From Flavobacterium rakeshii (GTDB lineage Bacteria; Bacteroidota; Bacteroidia; Flavobacteriales; Flavobacteriaceae): a stretch of 64,000 nt of DNA. How positions within the stretch are numbered: position 1 is the first letter of the stretch; each line of letters starts with the position of its first letter. The notes beneath the pieces were generated by a model. It worked only from the letters and a program-made list of their open reading frames with translations, was not told where the DNA came from and did not search any database. The position numbers were made by a program, and so were the translations under genes. Shown piece after piece: positions 1 to 7,884 of this stretch. The stretch spans positions 62,001 through 126,000 of the forward strand of contig NZ_WOWP01000016.1 in assembly GCF_009741375.1 (NCBI RefSeq). The letters run 5' to 3'.

Positions 1-711
1 GCTACAGAGACTAATCAGTATTTTTGTGGTAGTGTAACTGTTGATGAGCTTTTTGCAGAGGGTATGGCAGGAGCTACAGTACAATGGTTTGAGACAGAGG
101 AGGCTACTGAGCCAATCGCTGCCGGTACAACGCTTGAGCCTGGAACTTATTTTGCAAGACAGGTTGTTGGCGCCGGATGTGTAAGTGCTGCAAACGATAC
201 TCATGTATTTGTTAACGCAGTGCCGGATGCTCCTACAGGAGATGATTATCAGGAGTTTGAAACAGGTGCTACACTTGAGTCTCTTGACTTTACAGTGGCT
301 GAAAATGCAACTGTGACTTACTATGTAATGAACGGATCTGAAGAGCTTGTGGAAGTAGAAGCTGGTACTGAATTAATGGATGATACGGTTTACTATGTAA
401 CTCAAACTGTTGAAGGTTGTGAGAGTGAGCCACTTGCTATAGAGGCTGCAGAAATTCTTGGTGTTGCTACTTTTGAGTCTGCCGGACTTAAAGTATTCCC
501 TAACCCGGTAGAAAGTATTTTAACGGTTACCGGTAACGTTACAATTTCTCAATTAACTGTGACTAACCTTTTAGGTCAAAAAGTTATGGAAGCTAATGTA
601 AACGGAACAAATGCAGAGCTTAATGTTTCTTCATTACCACAAGGTACTTATGTGCTGCAGGTAACAGGAGATACTGGAGCTTCTTACACTACTAAGATTA
701 TCAGAAAATAA
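1..711 (+). CDS. T9SS-secreted protein, C-terminal part (5' end outside window)
   Basis: The frame is open from base 1, so only the last 236 residues are visible. They hold Ig-like/adhesin-type beta-rich repeats with paired cysteines, then a classical type A C-terminal sorting domain over about the last 75 residues. That domain opens with a VFPNP motif, continues with NLLGQKV and SLPQGTY, and ends in TTKIIRK. The sorting domain directs export across the outer membrane by the type IX system and is then usually removed when the cargo is attached to the surface or released. What the upstream part does cannot be seen. A strong terminator follows within 25 bases, so this is the end of its transcript. 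Confidence 0.93.
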   Translation, partial: ATETNQYFCGSVTVDELFAEGMAGATVQWFETEEATEPIAAGTTLEPGTYFARQVVGAGCVSAANDTHVFVNAVPDAPTGDDYQEFETGATLESLDFTVAENATVTYYVMNGSEELVEVEAGTELMDDTVYYVTQTVEGCESEPLAIEAAEILGVATFESAGLKVFPNPVESILTVTGNVTISQLTVTNLLGQKVMEANVNGTNAELNVSSLPQGTYVLQVTGDTGASYTTKIIRK

Positions 712-731
712 TATTTGTTAAAACTGATATA

Positions 732-760
732 AAAAAGGGCGCTTATTAAGCGCCCTTTTT
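732..760 (+). terminator. Rho-independent terminator of the T9SS protein gene
   Basis: A GGGCGCTT stem pairs with AAGCGCCC around a short loop. It is flanked by an A-run upstream and a T-run downstream, 20 bases after the stop codon. The A-run means it could also end transcripts from the leftward gene at 820. Confidence 0.9.
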
Positions 761-819
761 GTTTTGTAAAGCCCCATAATACTAATTGGTTAAAATTGCA
801 TACAGGGCTTTTGCGGTAT

Positions 820-1074
820 CTAACGTATAACTTTTAGTTCAGTATTGTAAGTGTGTTGCTCTATATTTTCGTTTTTTATTGTTTCTGTGTATTTAATTTT
901 AAACATAGAGCGTATTATGGCAACGGCACTAATTAGGCTTATTAAAAATACTGTGAGGTGAAGCATTTTAAATATTAGGTAATTTGGTTCTCCTGACTTG
1001 GCAAATTCTAAGGAAAGGTTATATCCTGAAATTGCCATTAGTACAGCTGTAGGTATTAGCAATATCAATTTCAT
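820..1074 (-). CDS. Small two-helix membrane protein, unknown function
   Basis: This 84-residue protein has two hydrophobic segments, at about residues 1-20 and 33-55, and a charged, Lys/Glu-rich C-terminal tail. The layout suggests a small inner-membrane protein. No family is recognised. It stands alone on the minus strand, ends before the bidirectional-looking terminator at 732-760, and has about 180 AT-rich bases upstream. It is probably real because its hydrophobic pattern is coherent and nothing overlaps it, but I cannot assign a function. Confidence 0.6.
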   Translation of the reverse strand: MKLILLIPTAVLMAISGYNLSLEFAKSGEPNYLIFKMLHLTVFLISLISAVAIIRSMFKIKYTETIKNENIEQHTYNTELKVIR

Positions 1075-1305
1075 AACATATAGTTTTTATGATTTGTATA
1101 TTGCAATTTCGCTTTTATAAATCATAATTTTCGCTAACCATTTACTAATTAATACTTAAATTTTTAGTTGTAATAGGTTAGTTAACAATACGATAAATTT
1201 ATATGTAATGTGTAGTGGTAATAATGTAAAATCTGTTACGTTTGTATTAATGTATACGTGCTACCAAAAGATGTAGTGAAGAAATTTGTAATTTTAGGTA
1301 AGGAT

Positions 1306-1566
1306 ATGAAGCTGAGCGAATACAAACAACTAAGTGAAGAGAAGCAGTATAATATACTTTGGGATAAAGGTGTTTTGATAGATGCCTGTATGCAGGGAAA
1401 AGTAAAAAAGTTGCTTTATGCCATAGATAATTTTTTTGTTGAACTATGGTGTGATATTTTTTCTAATAAAGTACTGTGGAAACTAAGTTTTAAGCAGGGT
1501 AGGCTCTTGGAAAAATATCTTGATAAATACCCTTTTGAATTTAATGATAATATAGAAAAGGAATAA
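1306..1566 (+). CDS. Small hypothetical protein
   Basis: I place the start at the ATG at 1306, giving 86 residues that begin MKLSEYKQLSEEKQ. An in-frame GTG at 1258 would add 16 residues without any sign of conservation. The short N-terminal helix followed by a Trp-Asp-Lys-Gly segment resembles small uncharacterised cytosolic proteins seen in other flavobacteria, an impression from memory rather than a search. There is no signal peptide or membrane segment. A terminator follows directly after the stop codon, so this is a single-gene unit. Confidence 0.6.
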   Translation: MKLSEYKQLSEEKQYNILWDKGVLIDACMQGKVKKLLYAIDNFFVELWCDIFSNKVLWKLSFKQGRLLEKYLDKYPFEFNDNIEKE

Positions 1567-1593
1567 AAAAGGCACTCTATGAGTGCCTTTTTA
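1565..1593. terminator. Bidirectional terminator
   Basis: A GGCACTC stem pairs with GAGTGCC over a three-base loop, with an A-run before and a T-run after. It sits between two convergent genes (stops at 1566 and 1607), so it can serve both strands. Confidence 0.88.
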
Positions 1594-1606
1594 TTGTAAA
1601 TATGTT

Positions 1607-2125
1607 TTAATCTAAATTAATGGAGTTTGAAACTTTAGTCAACAAAATATTGTTTGGAATATTAAAGTCAGGTTCATTAGGCTCTCTAACTCCCTGAGCT
1701 TTTTTAACCTCCCATTGAGCTGTTGATCCTAATGGGTAGTTAGGTGTGAAAACAAATAGTCCTTTAATGAACCCTCTTTGGTTATTTACTGTATTATCAG
1801 TTATTGGTCCTCCAAGTGTTTGTGGATAACCATTGCTCATATCTCCAAAGTAGACAGCATGTGGCCAGTCAATACCGCTATTGTGAACTTCTTTTTTAGA
1901 GTTATATATTATTCCTGTTTGTTGTCCTTTGTTGTCAACTGTTATCATTTTGTAATGACCTAACATTATATTGTTTGAGTCTACCCAAATAGATAAAATG
2001 AATTTTTGATTTCCATTTTGGTGTTCCCATGTACCGGTATATGGATTTGGGAGTGTTTGTGCTGTTACACCGTTTGTGAAAGATGTAGCCATTATTGCGA
2101 ATAAGACTAAAAATATTTTTTTCAT
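1607..2125 (-). CDS. Small secreted protein, tandem copy 1 (DUF6705-like)
   Basis: This 172-residue protein has a Sec signal peptide (about residues 1-22, ending VTAQ) and a mature domain that starts with a PYTGTWEHQNGNQKF segment. It resembles the small flavobacterial secreted family I remember as DUF6705, but that label is from memory. It is a tandem duplicate of the gene at 2187-2702: the mature domains are nearly identical while the signal peptides differ clearly. I see no good TAnnTTTG element in the 60 bases between the two genes, so copy 1 may be read from the promoter of copy 2. The catalytic or binding role is unknown. Confidence 0.8.
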   Translation of the reverse strand: MKKIFLVLFAIMATSFTNGVTAQTLPNPYTGTWEHQNGNQKFILSIWVDSNNIMLGHYKMITVDNKGQQTGIIYNSKKEVHNSGIDWPHAVYFGDMSNGYPQTLGGPITDNTVNNQRGFIKGLFVFTPNYPLGSTAQWEVKKAQGVREPNEPDFNIPNNILLTKVSNSINLD

Positions 2126-2186
2126 TATGATGTTTTTTCTAATTTGAATTTATTGATGATATAGAAGTGGAATAAAAAAATATGTT

Positions 2187-2702
2187 TTAATTTAAATCAA
2201 TGGAGTTTGAAACTTTAGTCAACAAAATATTGTTTGGAATATTAAAGTCAGGTTCATTAGGCTCTCTCACTCCTTGCATTTTTTTAACCTCCCATTGAGC
2301 TGTTGATCCTAATGGGGAGTTAGGTGTAAAAATAAATTGCTCTTCAATGAACCCTCTTTGGTTATTTACTGTATTGTCAATTATTGGACCTCCAAATGAT
2401 TGTGAGTAACCGTTACTCATATCGCCAAAGTAGACAGTATAAGGCCAGTCAATACCGCTATTGCCAACTTCTTTTTTAGAATTATATACTGTTTCTGTTT
2501 GCTGTCCGTTACGGTCAACTGTTATCATTTTGTAATGACCTAACATTATATTGTTTGAGTCTACCCAAATAGATAAAATGAATTTTTGATTTCCATTTTG
2601 ATGCTCCCATGTCCCGGCATATGGATTGGCTTGAGCAAATACATTGGTAGTGGTGAATAATGCTATTGTAATAGTAAATAAAGTTAAAAAAGCTTTTTTC
2701 AT
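2187..2702 (-). CDS. Small secreted protein, tandem copy 2 (DUF6705-like)
   Basis: This 171-residue protein has a signal peptide of about 23 residues ending VFAQ, followed by the same mature domain as the gene at 1607. It lies upstream of copy 1 on the same strand, so the two probably form one unit. A weak -7-like element (TAACTTTA) on the minus strand overlaps the pfkB stop codon at 2735-2742. Differences from copy 1 cluster in the signal peptide and in short patches of the second half, which suggests duplication followed by partial homogenisation. Function unknown. Confidence 0.8.
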   Translation of the reverse strand: MKKAFLTLFTITIALFTTTNVFAQANPYAGTWEHQNGNQKFILSIWVDSNNIMLGHYKMITVDRNGQQTETVYNSKKEVGNSGIDWPYTVYFGDMSNGYSQSFGGPIIDNTVNNQRGFIEEQFIFTPNSPLGSTAQWEVKKMQGVREPNEPDFNIPNNILLTKVSNSIDLN

Positions 2703-2739
2703 TTGTAGGTGTGTTGTGGGTTTTAAAATAGGTGTAAAG

Positions 2740-3684
2740 TTATTTTACAGGGACAGCTTTATCTGTTAGCCAGTTATAAAGTCGTTTGGCATCTTCTGTT
2801 TTAAATAGCCCTGTTCCCGGGTTCATGGTAGCGGCAGTACCACAGGCAACTCCCATACATGCCATTTGTGCAGCAGTTCCGTTTTGTGCAATTATAGAAA
2901 CCATGCCGGCAACCATACTGTCTCCGGCTCCCACTGTACTCAGTTTTCTAACCGAAGGGGCTGGTACGTGTAAACATTCGTCTTTAGTAACCATATAAGC
3001 TCCCTGTGGTCCCATTGAAACTACTATCATTTCGGCTTTTCCTTCCTCTATAAGTTTTTTGGCAGCGTCATCGGCGCTTTCATTATCAAGGTTCTCTATA
3101 CCTGTAAGACGGCTTAGTTCACCCAGGTTTGGTTTTAGCAGGTATACGCCTTCTTTAAGTATTTCAGTCAAAGCATCACCCGATGTATCTGCAACTACCT
3201 TAGCATTGTTCTCTTTGGCAATAGCGGTTATTTTTCTTAGTATATCAGGATTGGTCTCAGGAGGTAAACTTCCGCTTATTACAACTATTTCCGGAAACGG
3301 ACTGTAGTTGGCTATGGTTTCAAGAGTATCATTTATTTCTTGCTGAGTTAGCGGCTCTCCAGGCATCCCGAAACGGTACTGTTCATTGCTATTGGTGTCT
3401 ACAACCGTAAAGTTTTCACGGGTTTCTCCTTTTGTTTTTATTGGTAGTATGTCTACGTGCTCTTTCGTAAGCAGTTTTTCAAGTAGTTCACCTGTACGTC
3501 CGCCAGAGGTAAATAATGCAGTTGAGTTGATATCAAGGCGTACCAGCCCGCGTGACACGTTTATACCTCCGCCTCCCGGTTCGTATTTTGGAGGGGCACA
3601 ACGTAGCTTTTTTTCGGGTTTAATATTTTGCACCTCACTGCTTTTATCTACAGTAGGGTTTAGGGTAATAGTAAGTACTTTCAT
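2740..3684 (-). CDS. pfkB: 6-phosphofructokinase 2 (PfkB/ribokinase family)
   Basis: This 314-residue sugar kinase transfers phosphate from ATP to fructose 6-phosphate in glycolysis. The N-terminal LTLNPTVD segment, the GGGGINVSRG glycine loop (residues 37-46), EQYRFGMPG (101-109), the VISGSLPP strand (135-142) and the GAGDSM anion hole (252-257, catalytic base Asp255) all match Escherichia coli Pfk-2 closely from memory. I therefore prefer Pfk-2 to 1-phosphofructokinase or tagatose-6-phosphate kinase, though specificity within this family is hard to read from sequence. It is monocistronic, with the secreted-protein pair downstream on the same strand. Confidence 0.88.
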   Translation of the reverse strand: MKVLTITLNPTVDKSSEVQNIKPEKKLRCAPPKYEPGGGGINVSRGLVRLDINSTALFTSGGRTGELLEKLLTKEHVDILPIKTKGETRENFTVVDTNSNEQYRFGMPGEPLTQQEINDTLETIANYSPFPEIVVISGSLPPETNPDILRKITAIAKENNAKVVADTSGDALTEILKEGVYLLKPNLGELSRLTGIENLDNESADDAAKKLIEEGKAEMIVVSMGPQGAYMVTKDECLHVPAPSVRKLSTVGAGDSMVAGMVSIIAQNGTAAQMACMGVACGTAATMNPGTGLFKTEDAKRLYNWLTDKAVPVK

Positions 3685-3796
3685 TAAGGTATAGCTTATT
3701 ATTTTAGATAAGGGCTAAATTACCAAAATGATTATTTAATGCAAGTGATTGCAGTAATTTGTAATAATAAAAAAAATGGAAGGTGTGTGGGAAGGG

Positions 3797-4096
3797 TTAT
3801 CTTAGAAAACGTTCTAAGATGCTGTACTCGTTACTTAGCTCTATGTAGTAACAGTCTTGTGGAATCTCAACATCAAATTTTGAGATTTGCTTATCGGTGA
3901 AGCCTCTTTGTTTTAGTTCTTCATGGGTGTGCAGTAAAACGGGTTCGTCGCCTACATAATAGAGGTTGGCGTCATTTCGGCTAATTTCTTTAACCTTACC
4001 GGATATACCGTAATCCATAGAATTATAAAACAAATCTTTTTCAAGCTCTTCCTCAGGTAGCTCATTAATCCACGCTTTAAGGTCTTTTAGCTTCAT
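3797..4096 (-). CDS. Hypothetical protein, 99 residues
   Basis: A small, acidic, probably cytosolic protein without signal peptide or membrane segment. The N-terminus (MKLKDLKAWINELPEEELEK) looks like an amphipathic helix, and the rest is predicted mixed alpha/beta. I do not recognise a family. It is likely real: coding use matches its neighbours and no competing frame covers it. It lies alone between pfkB and a 418-base non-coding stretch, with no clear promoter motif upstream. Confidence 0.6.
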   Translation of the reverse strand: MKLKDLKAWINELPEEELEKDLFYNSMDYGISGKVKEISRNDANLYYVGDEPVLLHTHEELKQRGFTDKQISKFDVEIPQDCYYIELSNEYSILERFLR

Positions 4097-4514
4097 GCGC
4101 TATGTAATTTTTAAGCTTAGCCGTGGGGGACTAAAGTTTGTTTATAAACATTAAAGTTCGGGGTAAAACTATTAAAAATTTGTTAATTTTTTATTAATTA
4201 AAGCAAATTTTATATGTAAAAATTTGCTATGACGATGTGGTATTATTTGTTTATGAGTTAAAAAAATGTGATTGTTGCTTGTTTTTTTAGGTTTTAGTGT
4301 TTGTTTGGGTTGTATTTAGATGATTATTCTTCATAAACAATAAGTTGCATGGTTTAGGTGAATTACTACTGTTTTTATATCCAAAGCTTAATTTTTATAG
4401 AGGTGCTTTAGTTAATTAAGATAAGGTTAAATAAGACTTTTAGTCAATAAACCTTTTGCTTAAGCGTTATATTAGTACACAAAATACTAAGCCTTTAAAA
4501 GTAAGGGATATTAA
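4097..4514. other. 418-base AT-rich intergenic region
   Basis: No reading frame longer than about 12 codons starting with ATG, no strong hairpin and no exact TAnnTTTG element was seen here. It separates a leftward and a rightward gene, so it must carry both promoters, but I cannot place them. Confidence 0.5.
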
Positions 4515-4814
4515 ATGAGGAAATTAGATGTTAAGCACACGGCATACCATGTTTTGGTTGCTGTTTATTTTTTATGGGTGATAGTAATAGGCATACTGGT
4601 AGCTATGGCTATGTATAACTATATAAATGCTGTAGATGCAGGGCTTAACCAGGTATTTTTTAAATGGATAATTTATAACTTTTTAACTGGGACTATGTTG
4701 TTTGTAGTAATAAGGATGTTTAGGCAAAACAAAAAGCTTAATAGGGTAGTACTGTATAGTTACACTTTTATGCTGGGAGTATCGGTAACTACATTGCTGA
4801 TGATAAAGGGGTAA
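4515..4814 (+). CDS. Small three-helix membrane protein, unknown function
   Basis: This 99-residue protein has three hydrophobic segments at about residues 13-35, 47-65 and 78-97. They are joined by short basic loops (RMFRQNKKLNR between helices 2 and 3), suggesting an inner-membrane protein with that loop in the cytoplasm. No family is recognised. It is a single-gene unit closed by a hairpin terminator 2 bases after the stop codon. Confidence 0.65.
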   Translation: MRKLDVKHTAYHVLVAVYFLWVIVIGILVAMAMYNYINAVDAGLNQVFFKWIIYNFLTGTMLFVVIRMFRQNKKLNRVVLYSYTFMLGVSVTTLLMIKG

Positions 4815-4815
4815 C

Positions 4816-4846
4816 AAAAAACCGCTACATTTAACGCAGCGGTTTT
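4816..4846 (+). terminator. Hairpin terminator
   Basis: AAAACCGCT pairs with AGCGGTTTT around an 11-base loop, immediately after the stop codon at 4814. The T-run is short. Confidence 0.75.
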
Positions 4847-5005
4847 AACCAAATAAACAATCTAAAATAACCTAACCTTTTTATGAAGATTTTATTATTA
4901 GATACAAATAATGTAAAAAGGTTGCTTGGGAAAAGAAAATATTTGTGTACTTTGTAATTCGATGATCCTGTAGCTGATTTTTAATAAAGTTACAGGGCTA
5001 TAATG

Positions 5006-5013
5006 TATATTTG
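5006..5013 (+). promoter_or_regulatory. -7 element (TATATTTG) of the DUF493-DUF4290-murA unit
   Basis: An exact match to the flavobacterial TAnnTTTG element, 21 bases before the ATG at 5034. No convincing TTG partner lies 19 bases upstream, so the assignment rests on the -7 box and its position. Confidence 0.6.
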
Positions 5014-5033
5014 CGTTTATTTTTTAATGAAGA

Positions 5034-5321
5034 ATGGATAAGAAAAGCGAAGAATTTTATAAAAGACTTAAAGAAGAACTTGAAAATACTACGGCTAAAT
5101 GGCCAACAGAATATTTATTTAAGTTTATAGTGCCGTCTCAGCCTCAAAAAATAGAGGAAATTGAAAAGGCTTTTGACCAAATGGGAGCTGTTATAGAAAC
5201 AAACCAGTCCAAAACAGGTAAATATACCAGCGTTTCTATAAATGTAAGAATGAAAGACTCCCAGTCGGTTATAGATAAATACATTGAAATGTCGTCTATA
5301 GAAGGCATCATTTCACTATAA
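5034..5321 (+). CDS. DUF493 family protein (YbeD-like)
   Basis: This 95-residue cytosolic protein has the ferredoxin-like ACT-type fold expected of DUF493/YbeD. The core FKFIVPSQPQKIEEIEKAF and the GKYTSVSINV strand (about residues 63-72) are typical of the family. In other bacteria YbeD-like proteins sit near lipoate biosynthesis genes, which is not so here; the exact role is unresolved. It is first in a likely operon with DUF4290 and murA, with gaps of 11 and 24 bases. Confidence 0.85.
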   Translation: MDKKSEEFYKRLKEELENTTAKWPTEYLFKFIVPSQPQKIEEIEKAFDQMGAVIETNQSKTGKYTSVSINVRMKDSQSVIDKYIEMSSIEGIISL

Positions 5322-5332
5322 AAACACACAAC

Positions 5333-6022
5333 ATGGAATACACTGATAACGCCATAAATGCCTTGGAATATAATTCTGAAAGGCCTAAACTGATTATTCC
5401 CGAATACGGAAGACACCTTCAGAAGCTTATAGAACAGGCAGTGGAATTAGAAGACAGGGAAGAGCGAAACAAAGCTGCAAAATATATTATTTCGGTAATG
5501 GGAAGCCTTAATCCACACCTTCGTGATGTGCCCGATTTTCAGCACAAACTTTGGGATCAGATTTTTATAATGTCTGATTTTAAACTTGATGTTGATTCGC
5601 CATACCCAATACCATCTAAAGATTTGCTGGAGCAAAAGCCGGAAAGACTGGGTTATCCGCAAAACTTCCCTAAATACCGTTTTTACGGTAACAATATTAC
5701 CAATATGATTGCGGTGGCTAATAAATGGGAGGAGGGTGAGCTTAAAACAGCCCTTATTATGGTGATTGCAAACCACATGAAAAAATCATACCTGAGCTGG
5801 AATAAAGATACCGTAAAGGATGAAGTGATTTTTGAACACCTGCTGGAACTGTCGGGAGGGAAAATAAACCTTCTTAAAACAGATGAAGAATTGTCTAATT
5901 CCACCGACCTTATGAGGGTGAATAAAAAGAACAGCAATAAAACCCAATATGCCAGCAACAGTAAGCAAAAAGGGCACCGAAGCAATAATAGTAAGAACCA
6001 AAATAATAAGAACAGAAAATAA
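5333..6022 (+). CDS. DUF4290 domain protein
   Basis: This 229-residue protein matches the Bacteroidota-specific DUF4290 family in its N-terminal 175 residues (motifs such as RPKLIIPEYGRHLQKLIEQA and YPIPSKDLL). The C-terminal 35 residues are low-complexity, rich in Asn, Ser, Lys and Arg, and probably disordered. It has no signal peptide. Its constant position just before murA, as far as I recall from other flavobacterial genomes, hints at an envelope or cell-division link, but no activity is established. Confidence 0.88.
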   Translation: MEYTDNAINALEYNSERPKLIIPEYGRHLQKLIEQAVELEDREERNKAAKYIISVMGSLNPHLRDVPDFQHKLWDQIFIMSDFKLDVDSPYPIPSKDLLEQKPERLGYPQNFPKYRFYGNNITNMIAVANKWEEGELKTALIMVIANHMKKSYLSWNKDTVKDEVIFEHLLELSGGKINLLKTDEELSNSTDLMRVNKKNSNKTQYASNSKQKGHRSNNSKNQNNKNRK

Positions 6023-6046
6023 CCTCAAAAACCTCTAAAACGCCGC

Positions 6047-7357
6047 ATGGGAACATTTAAAATTGAAGGTGGAATACAATTAAAAGGTGAAATAACCCCT
6101 CAGGGAGCCAAAAACGAAGCATTACAAATATTATGTGCAGTGCTTTTAACCCCCGAAAAAGTTACGATAACCAATATTCCCGATATTATTGACGTTAACA
6201 AGCTAATTAAGCTGTTAGGGAATTTAGGTGTTAAAATAGAAAAGCTGGCACATGGTGCTTATACTTTTCAGGCAGATGAGGTTAACTTAGCTTACCTTGA
6301 ATCAGAAGGTTTTAAAGAAGAAGGTAAATCATTAAGAGGATCTATAATGATTGTTGGTCCGTTATTAGCCCGTTTCGGTAAGGGATATATTCCAAAGCCC
6401 GGGGGGGATAAAATAGGACGCAGAAGACTTGATACTCACTTTGAAGGATTTATCAATCTTGGTGCTAAGTTTCGTTACAACAGAGAAGATTATTTTTATG
6501 GTGTAGAGGCCGACAGGCTTAAAGGTACTTATATGCTTCTTGATGAGGCATCGGTTACCGGTACGGCAAACATTATTATGGCTGCTGTACTTGCTGAAGG
6601 TAAAACTACAATATATAACGCAGCCTGCGAACCATACCTGCAACAGCTTTGTAAAATGCTAAACAGTATGGGGGCTAAAATTACAGGAGTAGGATCTAAC
6701 CTTATCGAAATAGAAGGCGTAGAAAAACTGGGCGGATGTGAGCACAGAATCTTACCTGATATGATTGAGATAGGTAGCTGGATTGGTCTTGCTGCCATGA
6801 CCCGAAGCGAAATCACTATTAAGAATGTAAGCTGGGATAACCTTGGTGTAATTCCTAATACCTTCAGGAAACTGGGTATTACTCTTGAGCGTAGAGGCGA
6901 TGATATTTACATTCCTGCTCATGAAGATGGTTACGAAATTCAAAACTATATTGACGGATCTATACTTACCATTGCAGATGCTCCGTGGCCTGGTTTCACA
7001 CCCGATTTGTTGAGTATTGTACTTGTAGTAGCTACACAGGCAAGAGGTAGTGTTTTAATTCATCAGAAAATGTTTGAAAGCCGCCTGTTCTTTGTAGACA
7101 GACTGATAGATATGGGGGCTAAAATCATTCTTTGTGACCCGCACAGGGCTACGGTTATTGGGCACGACTTTAAATCACAGCTTAAAGGTATCATGATGTC
7201 ATCTCCTGATATCAGGGCGGGTATCTCGTTGCTTATTGCGGCACTGTCTGCAAAAGGCACAAGTACTATACAGAACATTGATCAGATAGACCGTGGTTAT
7301 GAAAGAATAGACGAAAGATTACGTGCTCTTGGGGCTAAAATTACCAGAGAGGATTAA
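6047..7357 (+). CDS. murA: UDP-N-acetylglucosamine 1-carboxyvinyltransferase (MurA) with Asp at the usual catalytic Cys position
   Basis: This 436-residue EPSP-synthase-fold enzyme transfers enolpyruvate from PEP to UDP-GlcNAc, the first committed step of peptidoglycan synthesis, in the cytosol. Conserved elements include Lys22-Asn23 in GAKNEA (residues 20-25), RGSIMIVGPLLARFG (97-111) and the active-site loop PGGDKIGRR (118-126). The loop normally reads PGGC in Escherichia coli MurA; here the Cys115 equivalent is Asp121 (codon GAT at 6407-6409). Enzymes with Asp here are active but insensitive to fosfomycin in other bacteria (Mycobacterium tuberculosis and Chlamydia trachomatis). It is last in the operon, with a terminator 20 bases downstream. 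Confidence 0.95.
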   Translation: MGTFKIEGGIQLKGEITPQGAKNEALQILCAVLLTPEKVTITNIPDIIDVNKLIKLLGNLGVKIEKLAHGAYTFQADEVNLAYLESEGFKEEGKSLRGSIMIVGPLLARFGKGYIPKPGGDKIGRRRLDTHFEGFINLGAKFRYNREDYFYGVEADRLKGTYMLLDEASVTGTANIIMAAVLAEGKTTIYNAACEPYLQQLCKMLNSMGAKITGVGSNLIEIEGVEKLGGCEHRILPDMIEIGSWIGLAAMTRSEITIKNVSWDNLGVIPNTFRKLGITLERRGDDIYIPAHEDGYEIQNYIDGSILTIADAPWPGFTPDLLSIVLVVATQARGSVLIHQKMFESRLFFVDRLIDMGAKIILCDPHRATVIGHDFKSQLKGIMMSSPDIRAGISLLIAALSAKGTSTIQNIDQIDRGYERIDERLRALGAKITRED

Positions 7358-7377
7358 TTTTTACTATAATATCATTT

Positions 7378-7406
7378 AAAAGGCTGAAGTTATTCAGCCT
7401 TTTTTT
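7378..7406 (+). terminator. Terminator of the murA operon
   Basis: AAAAGGCTGAA pairs with TTCAGCCTTTT around a short loop, followed by a T-run. It lies directly before the promoter of the cytochrome c gene. Confidence 0.9.
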
Positions 7407-7408
7407 GT

Positions 7409-7416
7409 TAAATTTG
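7409..7416 (+). promoter_or_regulatory. -7 element (TAAATTTG) of the cytochrome c gene
   Basis: An exact TAnnTTTG match ending 18 bases before the ATG at 7435. It covers the region of an in-frame TTG at 7405, which argues against that codon as the start. Confidence 0.65.
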
Positions 7417-7434
7417 GTAACAACCTTTTTATCA

Positions 7435-7884
7435 ATGATTAAACGTATCACATATGGTGTAATTTTTGGCTCTGTGCTTATTATTACCGGAGTGATATTT
7501 TTATGTGCTTTTATAGTTTTACCCGATGCCCCACAAGAGGCTGTGGTTGAAAAAGAACCCATATTGTTTTGCGGAACACCAAATCCGTCACAGAAGTCGG
7601 CTAAAGGAAGGGAAATTATGAATTCCAATTGTGCAGCCTGTCATAAAGCAGATATTGATTTGGGCAACGGAACACTTAGAGGAATTGATAAAAACTACAA
7701 TGAAGCGTTTTTAATTGATTACATCAATAATGAGGATTCTCTCATTAAGGCTAATAATAGTGTTGTAAAGCAACTTCATGAAAAGTATGGAGAAAACGAT
7801 TACAAACACAAAAACGAATTCACTAAAGAGGAAATAGAAAGCCTGATTTCTTATTTAGCGCCTTACCAAAACAACTTAAAATGA
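7435..7884 (+). CDS. Membrane-anchored cytochrome c
   Basis: This 149-residue protein has an N-terminal transmembrane anchor (about residues 5-28) and one haem-attachment motif, CAACH (about residue 65), in a small c-type domain facing the periplasm. I chose the ATG at 7435 because the upstream in-frame TTG lies inside the promoter. The distal segment, where class I cytochromes carry Met in an MPxF-type motif, reads YKHKNEFTKEEI with no Met, so the sixth iron ligand may be His or absent. Its stop codon overlaps the start of the next gene (ATGA), so the two are translationally coupled. Confidence 0.85.
   Translation: MIKRITYGVIFGSVLIITGVIFLCAFIVLPDAPQEAVVEKEPILFCGTPNPSQKSAKGREIMNSNCAACHKADIDLGNGTLRGIDKNYNEAFLIDYINNEDSLIKANNSVVKQLHEKYGENDYKHKNEFTKEEIESLISYLAPYQNNLK

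Larger units (their letters stand above)
1598..2702 (-). repeat. Tandem gene duplication with 580-bp period
   Basis: The segments 1598-2125 and 2178-2702 are direct copies offset by 580 bases. Identity is almost complete over about 85 bases near 1936-2024 versus 2516-2604, and again over the last 60 coding bases and a few bases beyond the stop codon. It falls sharply in the signal-peptide part. Confidence 0.85.

Noticed and set aside
3059..3694. Rightward open frames of 80-100 codons inside pfkB
   Set aside because: They run antisense to a strongly conserved kinase and show no signal peptide, motif or promoter of their own.
6398..6410. Possible frameshift at the run of seven G in murA
   Set aside because: The frame continues correctly on both sides with conserved MurA residues; the unusual residue is a clean Asp codon.
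7405..7434. TTG start for the cytochrome c gene
   Set aside because: It lies in the promoter's -7 region; the ATG at 7435 gives a proper membrane anchor.
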